Origin: Bacteroidales bacterium
GTDB lineage: Bacteria > Bacteroidota > Bacteroidia > Bacteroidales > UBA932
DNA: 64,000 nucleotides
Direction of reading: 5' to 3'
Assembly (NCBI GenBank): GCA_004554455.1
Contig: SFMG01000005.1
Span: 38,128 to 102,127 of the forward strand
A program made the translations under genes and the position numbers. Below, piece after piece: positions 1 through 7,343 of this stretch. Below the pieces are notes generated by a model. The model was not told the DNA's origin. It did not search any database and saw only the letters and a list, made by a program, of their open reading frames with translations. How positions within the stretch are numbered: position 1 is the first letter of the stretch; every line of letters starts with the position of its first letter.

Positions 1-48
1 GAGACTGCCTGCAGGCAGGATAGTGCTCCCGCGTCCGACTCTGCCTGC

Positions 49-163
49 GGGCAGGGACTTCGGACCGGTGCGCACCTTCGGTGCTTTCCCTCCCACCGCT
101 GCGCGGTGGGCCCCTCACCGTTCACGAAGCCACGGGCGGCTACGCCGTCCGAAGTCCCTGCCC
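49..163. repeat. Foldback element with 17-bp inverted repeat
   Basis: A perfect 17-bp inverted repeat (GGGCAGGGACTTCGGAC at 49-65 and its complement at 147-163) encloses about 81 bases that are themselves full of small hairpins: GGTGCGCACC at 67-76, an 8-bp stem CCCACCGC/GCGGTGGG at 92-110, and an imperfect GC-rich stem at 134-150. No credible coding frame covers it. The shape recalls REP-like or MITE-like foldback elements, but no flanking target duplication could be identified because the left flank is only 48 bases long. Function unknown. Confidence 0.7.
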
Positions 164-215
164 ATCCGGCATTCCTCGAACACGGCATAATACTCTCTCT
201 CTGGTTCCCTGGTGA

Positions 216-479
216 TGCATCGATTCTTGATTTCATGGGGTAAACTTGGGAATCGCTGCAAGCTTTTCCCCTTTTATGCCCTCTTGAGTGCATCGATTCT
301 TGATTTCAAGCCCAGACTTGGGAATCGATGCATGGTTTTCCCCGTTTACACGCTCTTGCGTGCATCGATTCTTGATTTCAGGCCCAGACTTGGGAATCGA
401 TGCAGGGTTTTGCCTGTTTATGCACTCTTGCGTGCATCGATTCTTGATTTCAGGCCCAGACTTGAGAATCGATGCAGCG
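216..479 (+). repeat. Four tandem ~72-bp hairpin units (repeat A)
   Basis: Units begin at 216, 289, 361 and 433 (steps of 73, 72 and 72 bases) with TGCATCGATTC. In units 2-4 this arm is answered about 32 bases later by its perfect complement GAATCGATGCA; unit 1 has GAATCGCTGCA, giving one mismatch. G-T pairs just inside the 11-bp stem would lengthen it in a plus-strand RNA. The period is near a multiple of three, so frames stay open across the array, but the encoded peptides are merely repetitive and have no plausible start signal. Two related units lie at 818-945. The function is unknown; it is not a CRISPR array because the whole unit, not just a short repeat, is conserved. Confidence 0.85.
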
Positions 480-481
480 GA

Positions 482-800
482 GAATAGTTTCGCCTGCTAC
501 GGCCGTAGCAGCAACGAGGTTCCGCGTCCGTTTCTAATTTACGTTGCTGCAAAGGGGAATGGTTTCGCCTACTGCGATCTTTTGCGACTGCGATGTTCCG
601 CGACCGACTCAAATTTTCGTTGCTGCAAAGGAGAATGGTTCCGCCTGCAGTAGTCGTAGCTGCAACGAGGTCCGCGTCCGATTCCATTCTTCGCTGCTGC
701 AAAGGAGAATAGTTCCGCCTGCAGTAGTCGTAGCGGCAACGAGGTCCGCGTCTAATTCCATTCTTCGCTGCCGCGACGGAGAATGGTTCCGCCTGCAGAA
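482..800 (+). repeat. Five tandem ~75-bp units (repeat B)
   Basis: Units begin at 482, 557, 633, 707 and 781 with GAAT(A/G)GTT(T/C)CGCCT (steps 75, 76, 74 and 74); the last is partial. Shared parts include GCAACGAGGT, CCGCGTC and (G/C)CTGC(T/A)AAGG-like ends, with about 10-30 percent differences by eye. Unit 1 contains a perfect 18-bp palindrome CTGCTACGGCCGTAGCAG (494-511). Units 3 and 4 can pair GGAGAATGG with CCATTCTTC. The sequence is unrelated to repeat A except for the similar period. No coding function is supported. Confidence 0.8.
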
Positions 801-817
801 CGCCACTACCCCACGAC

Positions 818-945
818 TGCAGTGACTCCGGATTTCAGGGGTCAAACTTGGCAATCGCTGCAAGATTTTCCCTAGAAACAGTCCTAACCCTGCAGTGATT
901 CCTGATTTGAGGGGGTGAATTTGAGAATCGCTGCAAGGGTTGTCG
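818..945 (+). repeat. Two diverged units of repeat A
   Basis: Units start at 818 (TGCAGTGACTCC) and 891 (TGCAGTGATTCC), 73 bases apart, and end in AATCGCTGCAAG. They align with the units at 216-479 (TTGATTTCAGG, AAACTTGG, GAATCG-TGCA in the same order and spacing) but the arms have changed. In the 891 unit the arms TGCAGTGATTC and GAATCGCTGCA still pair fully, with one G-T pair. This separates repeat A into two blocks around repeat B. Confidence 0.7.
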
Positions 946-992
946 TCGGCACAGATGAATAGCCCGCCTGCAGAATGATCGTGCCTGACGCA

Positions 993-1074
993 GGCGGGGA
1001 CAGGCGGGGACAGGATGCCACGAAGGCGGCATAATCCTAAGTTTAAAGCCGCCGGAGGGGCGCCTGTCCCCGCC
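993..1074. repeat. Foldback element with 14-bp inverted repeat
   Basis: GGCGGGGACAGGCG (993-1006) is matched by its exact complement at 1061-1074. Inside, GGCGGC (1025-1030) pairs with GCCGCC (1048-1053). CAGGCGGGGA is directly repeated at 991-1000 and 1001-1010. The words CGGCATAAT occur both here (about 1027) and at the right edge of the first foldback (about 183), so the two elements that bracket the A and B repeats may share an origin. From 1075 to 1175 I see nothing beyond AT-rich upstream sequence of the next gene. Confidence 0.65.
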
Positions 1075-1175
1075 GTTCCTCGTGGTCGGCCTCCGCATCC
1101 ATTGTCCTCGCCGTTCCCTGCGGATGGTGCGATTTTTGCATAAATATTACATTATAACCCCAAAATACGATAGAT

Positions 1176-1610
1176 ATGAAGAAGATAATTGCACTGATTC
1201 TCTCTTTGTCAGTATTTGCCCTCTCAGCAAAGGCAGATGACAAACCTATTGATTATGAGCAGCTTCCTGCAGCCGCAAGGGCATTCATCCAATCCGACTT
1301 CCCTTCTCTATCAATTTCGTTCATCACCCGTGATGCAGACCTTCTGGATACGACTTATGACGTGCATTTCACGAATGGACTGAAACTCGAGTTCAACAGC
1401 AAGGGTGAGTGGAAAGAAATCAGCAACGCTACAGCTCTCATTGACACCAAGTACATTCCGAAAGAGATTCTCGCTTCAATAGCATCAAGATGGCCGGATG
1501 CCGGTGTCAAAAAAATCGAAAGGTACAGACAGGGTTACGAGATTGAACTTACGAACCGTCTTGAACTGAAGTACGACAAGCACTTCCGTCTCGTGGAAAT
1601 CGACGACTAA
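1176..1610 (+). CDS. Secreted PepSY-like protein
   Basis: A 144-residue exported protein. Residues 1-20 form a classic signal peptide (MKKIIALILSLSVFALSAKA). The rest contains two similar halves, each with a helix followed by strands ending in LEF/LKYD patterns (FTNGLKLEFNSKGEW and LTNRLELKYDKHFRL), which is the repeat layout of the periplasmic PepSY-like (BLIP-like) proteins common in Bacteroidota. Such proteins are thought to bind or inhibit partners outside the membrane; no catalytic residues are visible. It stands alone between the repeat cluster and tRNA-Ala and is somewhat AT-richer than later genes. The ATG gives a proper signal peptide. Family assignment is fairly safe, role unknown. 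Confidence 0.85.
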   Translation: MKKIIALILSLSVFALSAKADDKPIDYEQLPAAARAFIQSDFPSLSISFITRDADLLDTTYDVHFTNGLKLEFNSKGEWKEISNATALIDTKYIPKEILASIASRWPDAGVKKIERYRQGYEIELTNRLELKYDKHFRLVEIDD

Positions 1611-1621
1611 GCAAGAAAATA

Positions 1622-1652
1622 TTTGCGGTTTCAAAAAAAAATATCATATTTG
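1622..1652 (+). promoter_or_regulatory. Bacteroidota promoter of tRNA-Ala
   Basis: TTTG (1622-1625), exactly 19 bases, then CATATTTG (1645-1652), seven of eight matches to TAnnTTTG. The tRNA starts 11 bases further on, as expected for a short precursor leader. Confidence 0.8.
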
Positions 1653-1663
1653 CATCCGCATTC

Positions 1664-1736
1664 GGGGGATTAGCTCAGTTGGTAGAGCACCTGCTTTGCA
1701 AGCAGGGGGTCAAGAGTTCGAATCTCTTATTCTCCA
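1664..1736 (+). tRNA. tRNA-Ala (TGC)
   Basis: A 73-nt cloverleaf: acceptor GGGGGAT (1664-1670) pairs with ATTCTCC (1729-1735) using two G-T pairs; D arm with AGCTCAGTTGGTAGAGC; anticodon stem CCTGC/GCAGG around TTTGCAA with anticodon TGC at 1697-1699; T arm with GTTCGAATC; discriminator A1736. CCA is not encoded (CAA follows), in keeping with the CCA-adding enzyme gene at 9990. It is preceded by a good promoter and followed by a terminator, so it is a single-gene unit. Confidence 0.97.
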
Positions 1737-1741
1737 CAATT

Positions 1742-1773
1742 AAAAGCGACTTGTTCTTTCAGGTCGCTTTTTT
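1742..1773 (+). terminator. Rho-independent terminator after tRNA-Ala
   Basis: AAAGCGAC (1743-1750) pairs with GTCGCTTT (1763-1770) around a 12-base loop and runs into a T tract. Confidence 0.9.
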
Positions 1774-1810
1774 CTTTGTTCACAAGTGATTTTTTTTCAC
1801 CCCTTCCGGT

Positions 1811-1818
1811 TACCTTTG
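1811..1818 (+). promoter_or_regulatory. -7 box upstream of the sigma factor operon
   Basis: TACCTTTG matches TAnnTTTG fully, 39 bases before the DUF6249 start codon. The -33 position has no clear TTTG. Confidence 0.5.
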
Positions 1819-1857
1819 CCACTGTGTTTGCGTTATATTTTCAAAACTTGAGACATT

Positions 1858-2334
1858 ATGTATGCTTTTTTTACCGGAATGATCAGATTGCTGCTGCCGC
1901 TCGGCATCTGCGTAGTGCTTCCTGTGCTAATTACCTGGCTGATTCTTCGTTACAGAAGTGAAAGGGAGGAGCGCAAACAGAGACTTCTGCTGAACATCCT
2001 CGACAGAAAGGGGGAGATGCCTAACTCGGAACTGCAGGAACTCGTGGCTGTGCTCAACGCTGGACAGGACAAAAGCCGGAAATCCGATCCTGCCCGCAGG
2101 CTCGTCCCTTTGCAGGCGGTCGGCTGGGCCTGCCTTCTGCTGGGCATATTTCTGCTCATCTGCATTATTCTGATATTCATTTTTGCCCATCTCAAGAAAG
2201 GCTTTGCAGATTTGTTCTCATTTATGGTCTTTATGCTTTTCCTGGACAGTCTCCTGCTTTCCATAGGTGCGGCTTGTCTCGTCGCCTATCATAACGCTAC
2301 CAGACGTCTGGACAATCCAAGCGGGAAAGAGTGA
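1858..2334 (+). CDS. DUF6249-type membrane protein
   Basis: 158 residues with an N-terminal membrane segment (about 8-30), a charged cytoplasmic stretch rich in Arg/Glu (about 32-85, RSEREERKQRLLLNILDRKG), and two further hydrophobic segments (about 90-112 and 120-145). This is the arrangement of the small DUF6249 proteins found next to ECF sigma factors in Bacteroidota. Its stop overlaps the GTG of the sigma gene (GTGA), so the two are translationally coupled. It may sense or tether, but no anti-sigma zinc motif (HxxxCxxC) is present. Function is inferred only from context. Confidence 0.8.
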   Translation: MYAFFTGMIRLLLPLGICVVLPVLITWLILRYRSEREERKQRLLLNILDRKGEMPNSELQELVAVLNAGQDKSRKSDPARRLVPLQAVGWACLLLGIFLLICIILIFIFAHLKKGFADLFSFMVFMLFLDSLLLSIGAACLVAYHNATRRLDNPSGKE

Positions 2335-2834
2335 CACGCGAGCAGTTCTCCGAACAGATAGTCTTGCTGCAGGGACCGTTACGACGGTTCCTGCTGGCTC
2401 TCTGTTGCGGAGACTGCGCTCTTGCAGACGACCTCGCCCAGGAAACTTTCCTGAAGGCGTATGTCTCCCTGGACAGCTATTCCGAACGCCACCAGTTCAA
2501 GGCGTGGCTGCACCGCATCGCATATAACTGTTTCATAGACTGGACCCGTCGGCGCAAGGGGGATGCGCTATCCCTCGAATCAGCTTCCGGCCTGCCCGCT
2601 CCCGGGACGGAAGAAAGGACGGAAATGACTGATACGGAGTTGCTTGACCTGGCCTTGAAGGCCCTCAGCGTCAAGGACCGCAGCATAATCTCCCTCTTCT
2701 ATGTAGCCGGCTATTCCCAGAAGGAAATCGCCTCGATGACAGGGACTACCGTCCCTGCAGTCAAGATGCAGCTTTCCAGGGCCCGGGAACGCCTGAAGCA
2801 GCAGCTGGGCATTATTCAGAACAGCAGCAAGTGA
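2331..2834 (+). CDS. ECF-type RNA polymerase sigma factor
   Basis: 167 residues. Sigma region 2 lies at about 10-80 (DDLAQETFLKAYVSLDSY, then FKAWLHRIAYNCFIDWTRRR, the classic region 2.3/2.4 core), and sigma region 4 at about 105-160 (LSVKDRSIISLFYVAGYSQ, then TVPAVKMQLSRARERL, a helix-turn-helix that reads the -35 element). The length is normal for a group 4 sigma factor. The start is a GTG overlapping the stop of the upstream gene. It directs RNA polymerase to a small regulon, possibly including its own operon. The two membrane proteins on either side are the likely regulators. Confidence 0.93.
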   Translation: MTREQFSEQIVLLQGPLRRFLLALCCGDCALADDLAQETFLKAYVSLDSYSERHQFKAWLHRIAYNCFIDWTRRRKGDALSLESASGLPAPGTEERTEMTDTELLDLALKALSVKDRSIISLFYVAGYSQKEIASMTGTTVPAVKMQLSRARERLKQQLGIIQNSSK

Positions 2835-2855
2835 TATTCCAACGGATTGACAGCA

Positions 2856-3251
2856 ATGAAGAAAGAAAGAGAAAAGAAAGTAATGACAGATGCCGAACTC
2901 CTCAGGATGTTCGGCTCATATCACAGGGAAAACGACACTGACCCTGAATTTGCCGAAAGCCTGGAACTCAGGCTAAGGGGAATTGATGCATTGAGGAACC
3001 ACGATGCCGCGGGCAGACGCAGCAAGTGCATACCCCTGCTCGCCAGTTTTGCCGCCGGCTCCCTGCTGGGTGCCCTCCTTATGGGAGTGCTCGCCTACAA
3101 TCCCGGCATAGTGGAAGGTCTTGCCTCCGTCTTCAGCCTGAGCATACCGACCGCCAGCGCGGTCTTCAGGGCTATATGTCTCACAGTTTCCTGCGTACTC
3201 AGCCTTCTGATTGCGCTGGCGGTAAATCTTATATGCTCTACGGAGCCGTGA
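2856..3251 (+). CDS. Small membrane protein after the sigma factor
   Basis: 131 residues from the ATG at 2856 (a TTG at 2847 would add three). A charged cytoplasmic N-terminus of about 60 residues (MTDAELLRMFGSYHRENDTD) is followed by two or three hydrophobic segments (about 63-85, 92-105 and 108-128). There is no close family match that I recognise. The position directly behind the sigma gene, 21 bases after its stop, and the topology (soluble head inside, membrane anchor) suggest a role in sigma control similar to an anti-sigma factor, but no recognised anti-sigma domain is visible. It ends six bases before the convergent DUF4301 gene. Confidence 0.7.
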   Translation: MKKEREKKVMTDAELLRMFGSYHRENDTDPEFAESLELRLRGIDALRNHDAAGRRSKCIPLLASFAAGSLLGALLMGVLAYNPGIVEGLASVFSLSIPTASAVFRAICLTVSCVLSLLIALAVNLICSTEP

Positions 3252-3257
3252 TGTCTT

Positions 3258-4778
3258 CTACCTGACTTCCTGATGGGCGGGGCGGAGCAGGTCGAGAACG
3301 GTCTTGACCGGGTTGAAGGTCTCCAGAGGCACCTCTACGAAAAGGGTGTTCCAGCGGCTCATCGATCCGTTCCAGAGTCCCGGCAGCTCGAGGGCCTTCA
3401 GCTCGCGGCCCTGGTAGCTCTTGCTTGAGATGAAGCCTGCGTCCTCATCGACGTAGTCCAGCAGGTCGAAGCTGTTGCCCTCATAATCCTTGAGGCAGCA
3501 TACCAGGTCCACAGGGTTGAAATGCGTGGCGCTGTGAAGGGCCTCCATAGCCTGCGGGTCGTCCGGATTGATCTGCGCTCCTTCGAGAATCTGAAGACCG
3601 GTGCTGCCGTCCTTCTCGCGTATGATGAAAGGACCGCCGCCAGGCTCGCCCTGGTTGCGTACCATTCCGCAGACACGTATAGGGCGGTTGAGTTTCTCGC
3701 GTATTGCCTGAACCCTTTCCATACAGGTCTCACACTCGGGAATGCGTACACAGAGCTTCTCCAGGAGGAATTTCTCTATGTCGTTGCACAGGAGCTGGCA
3801 CTCCTCGGAGGTGCAAGGGTCATCGTAGAGGGTGTTGTTGAAGCCGGGGATGAAAGGCATCACTCCGGGATCGGTGAACGGGGTGCTCACGGAGTCTAGT
3901 TCCCTGATGTATGAGAAAATCGTGTCCCTGAGTTCAAGGGCGCGCCCCATCAGCACCTTCTTCCAGAGGGCCGTGACAGGAAGCATGCGTTCGTTGGACA
4001 CGTTGTCTATATTCTTTATGGAAACGAGTTCGCAGTCGAGAGCGTTGAGGTTGTAGATAAGCGCTCCGTGACCTGCAGGGCGCCTCAGCTCGCTGCCGTC
4101 CTCCTTGAGGAAAGGACGGTTCTCCATATCCACTGCCCAGGTGTCGGTATCCTTGTCCTGATAGACGAAGTCCACAATATACCTCACTCCGTAGCGGGCC
4201 TCGAATTCGCCTTTGATGTCGGCGAGGGCCTGTTCGAAGAGCGGACGGTGTTCAGGAGATATGGTGACGGTAAGGTTGACGCTGCCGTCGCTGTTGCGCA
4301 TATAGTCCTGAGCTTCGACGAGATGCTCCGCAAGAGCGGTGCGTATCTCTCCTGAGGCATATCTGTGGAATTTCAGGACGCCTTTCGGCTTGCTGCCGTA
4401 GCCCAGGCCGGCAATCTCTTTTCCCTCCACCTTGTCCAGAAGCGTGGCCTCGAGTATCTCCTTCTCGGAGGCGCCTTCCGGGAATATCGCCGGATCGTAG
4501 AAAGCGAAGTCCTTGATGGAAGCGGCGAATTTCGCAGACTTTTCATTGGATTGCTCAAGGCCCGAGAAGAGATCCTTGAACATTCTGGAGGCGGCTCCCG
4601 ATGCCGGTACGAACTTGGCCTTTCCGGCTACCTCCGCCTTGGAGCAGTATTCCACGGCGGCTTCGGCCTCTTCCTTGCCGAGTACTTCGATACCGTGCCC
4701 CGGGGTGGCCGGAGCCTCGATTTTCATCCAGGGAAACCCTGTTTTGAAACGTGCAATCTGTGCTTCTTTGGTCATCAT
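3258..4778 (-). CDS. DUF4301 family protein
   Basis: 506 residues, the usual full length for DUF4301, a family largely restricted to Bacteroidota. Recognisable conserved parts are the early FVPASGAASRMFKDL stretch (about 57-71), which resembles a phosphate-binding loop of nucleotidyltransferases, then YGSKPKGVLKFHRY, ISPEHRPLFE, and RPAGHGALIYNLN. The family has no established reaction; a sugar-phosphate or nucleotide-sugar related activity is only a guess. It is the last gene of the recF operon, 23 bases after pdxB. A second ATG at 4775 is an equally possible start. Confidence 0.85.
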   Translation of the reverse strand: MMTKEAQIARFKTGFPWMKIEAPATPGHGIEVLGKEEAEAAVEYCSKAEVAGKAKFVPASGAASRMFKDLFSGLEQSNEKSAKFAASIKDFAFYDPAIFPEGASEKEILEATLLDKVEGKEIAGLGYGSKPKGVLKFHRYASGEIRTALAEHLVEAQDYMRNSDGSVNLTVTISPEHRPLFEQALADIKGEFEARYGVRYIVDFVYQDKDTDTWAVDMENRPFLKEDGSELRRPAGHGALIYNLNALDCELVSIKNIDNVSNERMLPVTALWKKVLMGRALELRDTIFSYIRELDSVSTPFTDPGVMPFIPGFNNTLYDDPCTSEECQLLCNDIEKFLLEKLCVRIPECETCMERVQAIREKLNRPIRVCGMVRNQGEPGGGPFIIREKDGSTGLQILEGAQINPDDPQAMEALHSATHFNPVDLVCCLKDYEGNSFDLLDYVDEDAGFISSKSYQGRELKALELPGLWNGSMSRWNTLFVEVPLETFNPVKTVLDLLRPAHQEVR

Positions 4779-4801
4779 ATCTGTAGTGTTTTATGTGTTT
4801 T

Positions 4802-5860
4802 TCAGAAATATATTTCCCTGCGGTAGCTGTAGTTGTTCCTCAGGTTCTCGAAGCCTGCAGGGTCCATTCTGAACATGAAGTCGTCCGTGAATATGGGGTA
4901 GTTGTACTGGAGTATGGAGGCTATCTGGCCTTGTGACATGCCGCTGAGGTCCAGCTTGACGGCCTCGTGTCCGGCTTCCTGTCCGGGATAGAAGTCGAGC
5001 AGGGCGTCTATGCCGAATTTCCCGGCTATGAAACGCACTACGGAGGCGGTGCCGTTCAGCTTGCCCTGGTAGGAGTAGCCGGCTATGTGGGGAGTGGCGA
5101 TATCGACCTTGGAAAGCAGTTCGCGGTTGATATGCGGTTCGTTGCGCCAGGTGTCTATTATCACTCCGGAAAATTTCGGAAGGTATTCCAGCAGGGCCTG
5201 CTCATCGACCACCTCGCCCCTGGATGCGTTTATGAATATGGAACCCGGTTTCATCCTGGAGAAAAAGGCCTCCCCGGCCATATTGGCCGTGTCTTCCTGA
5301 AGCGGGACGTGGAGACTGACTATGTCCGACCTGTCCAGCAGTTCCTCAAGGCTGCAGAAGGCTTCCGGACCCTCGGCCGCGGCTCTCGGCGGGTCGCAGA
5401 GCAGCACTTCGAAGCCGAGGTAGCGGGCCATCTCTTCTATGCGCCTGCCCACGTGACCTACGCCCACTATGCCCAGGCGGAGCCCGTCGAGCAGCAGACC
5501 CTTGCGGGCGGCCAGGCCGTAGAGGGCGGAGAAAACATATTCCATAACTCCACCTGCATTGCAGCCCGGGGCGTTGTGCACCTCTATGCCATTTGCCGCG
5601 CACCACTTCAGGTCCACGTGGTCCGTGCCTATGGTCGCGGTGGCTATGGCCTTTACCGCAGTACCGGAGAGCAGTTTCTCCCCGCAGATGGTCCTTGTCC
5701 TGGTAATCAGGGCATCCGCATCCAGGAGGTCTTCCCTGCAGATGTCATCCCCCTTCTTGTAGATTATTTCGGTATATGGCTCGAGTGCTCCCTGAAGGAA
5801 GGGTATGTCTTTGTCCGCCACTATCTTGATCGGGCGTCTTTCTTTCTGTTCACTTGTCAT
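4802..5860 (-). CDS. pdxB: Erythronate-4-phosphate dehydrogenase
   Basis: 352 residues of the D-2-hydroxyacid dehydrogenase fold. The enzyme oxidises 4-phospho-D-erythronate in the DXP-dependent pyridoxal phosphate pathway. Visible marks: NAPGCNAGGVMEYV (substrate loop), GIVGVGHVGRRIEEMARYLG (Rossmann NAD site, about 130-149), INASRGEVVDEQALLEYL (catalytic Arg region), DTWRNEP (Glu) and TPHIAGYSYQGK (catalytic His). The C-terminal extra domain typical of PdxB rather than SerA is present but short. The start ATG overlaps the stop of the upstream DUF721 gene (ATGA), so translation is coupled. Confidence 0.93.
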   Translation of the reverse strand: MTSEQKERRPIKIVADKDIPFLQGALEPYTEIIYKKGDDICREDLLDADALITRTRTICGEKLLSGTAVKAIATATIGTDHVDLKWCAANGIEVHNAPGCNAGGVMEYVFSALYGLAARKGLLLDGLRLGIVGVGHVGRRIEEMARYLGFEVLLCDPPRAAAEGPEAFCSLEELLDRSDIVSLHVPLQEDTANMAGEAFFSRMKPGSIFINASRGEVVDEQALLEYLPKFSGVIIDTWRNEPHINRELLSKVDIATPHIAGYSYQGKLNGTASVVRFIAGKFGIDALLDFYPGQEAGHEAVKLDLSGMSQGQIASILQYNYPIFTDDFMFRMDPAGFENLRNNYSYRREIYF

Positions 5861-6192
5861 TTCAATACGAGTTTCACTACGGCGTGGCAGTTCGGGTCGT
5901 CCTTTATGAAAAGCGGGTCGGCAGCTATCCTGTCGTTTATTGCCTTGATTATCGAGTCGCTTCGATAGTAGAGGTCGTTGCGCACTACAGAGGATTTGAG
6001 CCCTATGTAGAGTATCCCGTCCCGGAAAAACCGCGAGTTCGTGTATTCCGCCGCTCCCGACACTTCGTCCCAGGCACTGAAGATGATACGGGTGTTGAGT
6101 CCTGAGGCGATTTTCATTTCCCGGATGAAATCATCCACGGCCTTGTCTATCCCAATGGGGAATTTTCTGCCCATTCTGCCTGCCTGTGCCAT
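5857..6192 (-). CDS. DUF721 / DciA-like protein
   Basis: 111 residues starting at the ATG two bases behind the recF stop (TAAGATG); a longer upstream frame lies inside recF and is not used. The DUF721 core is seen in VDDFIREMKIASGLNTRIIFSAWDEVSG and ILYIGLKSSVVRNDLYYRSD, with a KH-like fold predicted for the family. DUF721 includes DciA, which loads or assists the replicative helicase in bacteria that lack DnaC/DnaI. Sitting next to recF, as in many genomes near gyrB/recF, supports a replication role. The function here is inferred from family and neighbourhood. Confidence 0.82.
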   Translation of the reverse strand: MAQAGRMGRKFPIGIDKAVDDFIREMKIASGLNTRIIFSAWDEVSGAAEYTNSRFFRDGILYIGLKSSVVRNDLYYRSDSIIKAINDRIAADPLFIKDDPNCHAVVKLVLK

Positions 6193-6193
6193 C

Positions 6194-7315
6194 TTATCCC
6201 TCTGTTTCGGACATATCTTTTCTGCCTCCCTCGGAGAAGCAGCCTCCGTGCGTTTCGAAATATGACCTTTCAGCCGTGATGGCATCTATGGTCTCCATTA
6301 TGCGCGTCTTGTTGCAGTCCGTAATGAATATCTGCCCGAAATCCTGTCCCGACACCATCTTGAGCAGGTTGGAAATGCGTCCCCGGTCGAGTTTGTCGAA
6401 TATGTCGTCGAGAAGCAAGGTGGGCGCGAAGCCGTAGGCGGACTTCATTATTTCGTATTGCGCGAATTTCAGTGCCACGAGGAAGGATTTCTGCTGTCCC
6501 TGGGAACCGCAGCGGCGTATCGGATGTCCGTCCAGATTGAATATGAGCTCGTCCCTCTGTATGCCGGCAGTCGTGAAATGCTGGGCCAGGTCCCTGTCCA
6601 TCCGCCTGCAGAGTATCTCGTCAAGCGTTCCGTCGTCCAGATCTGAGGAATATGCGATGCCGACTTCCTCTGTCCCGCCGCTTATGTCCCTGTACAGCCG
6701 TCCTACCGCATCTTCCAGTCTGGCTGCGAATTCCTTCCTGGCCTTGTAAACCGGCGCAGCACAGGCTGCCATCCTCTCGTCCAGCACCTTGAGCAGGGCT
6801 CCGTCAATCCGCTCCTCTTTGAGCAGACGGTTGCGCTGGGCCAGCAGTCTGTTGTACTGCTGCAGCGATTCGAGGTAGCGTCTGTCGAGCTGGGACAGCA
6901 CTCCGTTGAGGAATTTGCGTCTCTCTTCGGAACTTTCGCTCACCAGGGATATGTCGGAAGGGGATACCATCACCACAGGCAGCTGGCCTATATGGTCCAG
7001 CGTACGGCATATTTTTTCGTCGTGCCGTATTTTCTTGCCGTCCGCATCGACTTCCACCGATATGCGCTTCGAAAGCCCGTTCGGCATACGGAATTGTCCG
7101 CAGATGGCGAAGCGGCTGCATCCGTGGCGGAAGTTGTAGCGGTCGCCCGGACTCATCGCGCTCTTGGTCATGGACAGATAGTATATCGCGTCCAGCAGGT
7201 TGGTCTTGCCTTCGCCGTTGTCACCCCAGATGCAGTTCACATTGGGCGAGAAGCATATTTCCTGCATCTCTATGTTGCGGTAGTCGGATATGGTGATTTT
7301 TTCCAGTGTCGGCAT
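6194..7315 (-). CDS. recF: DNA replication/repair protein RecF
   Basis: 373 residues from MPTLEKITISDYRN, the normal RecF beginning; upstream in-frame ATGs (7345) lie beyond the promoter box and are rejected. Walker A is WGDNGEGKTNLLDA (about 30-43), the D-loop/signature region reads RCGSQGQQKSFLVALKFAQ, and Walker B is TLLLDDIFDKLD followed by IFITDC. RecF acts with RecO and RecR to load RecA at single-strand gaps. It is the first gene of recF-dciA-like-pdxB-DUF4301. A TACTTTTG box lies only seven bases before the start codon. Confidence 0.95.
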   Translation of the reverse strand: MPTLEKITISDYRNIEMQEICFSPNVNCIWGDNGEGKTNLLDAIYYLSMTKSAMSPGDRYNFRHGCSRFAICGQFRMPNGLSKRISVEVDADGKKIRHDEKICRTLDHIGQLPVVMVSPSDISLVSESSEERRKFLNGVLSQLDRRYLESLQQYNRLLAQRNRLLKEERIDGALLKVLDERMAACAAPVYKARKEFAARLEDAVGRLYRDISGGTEEVGIAYSSDLDDGTLDEILCRRMDRDLAQHFTTAGIQRDELIFNLDGHPIRRCGSQGQQKSFLVALKFAQYEIMKSAYGFAPTLLLDDIFDKLDRGRISNLLKMVSGQDFGQIFITDCNKTRIMETIDAITAERSYFETHGGCFSEGGRKDMSETEG

Positions 7316-7322
7316 AGTATGA

Positions 7323-7330
7323 CAAAAGTA
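7323..7330 (-). promoter_or_regulatory. -7 box of the recF operon
   Basis: On the minus strand this reads TACTTTTG, a full TAnnTTTG match, seven bases before the recF ATG, so the transcript would have almost no leader. No exact TTTG stands 19 bases upstream. Confidence 0.55.
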
Positions 7331-7343
7331 CAAAACTTTCATC

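Noticed and set aside
212..945. CRISPR array
   Set aside because: The full 72-75 bp units are similar, there is no short constant repeat with unique spacers, and no cas genes are present.
212..1098. Several small open frames across the repeat cluster, including a repetitive one at 212-487
   Set aside because: They are by-products of tandem units whose length is close to a multiple of three; the peptides are repetitive, occur on both strands and have no start signals or family resemblance.
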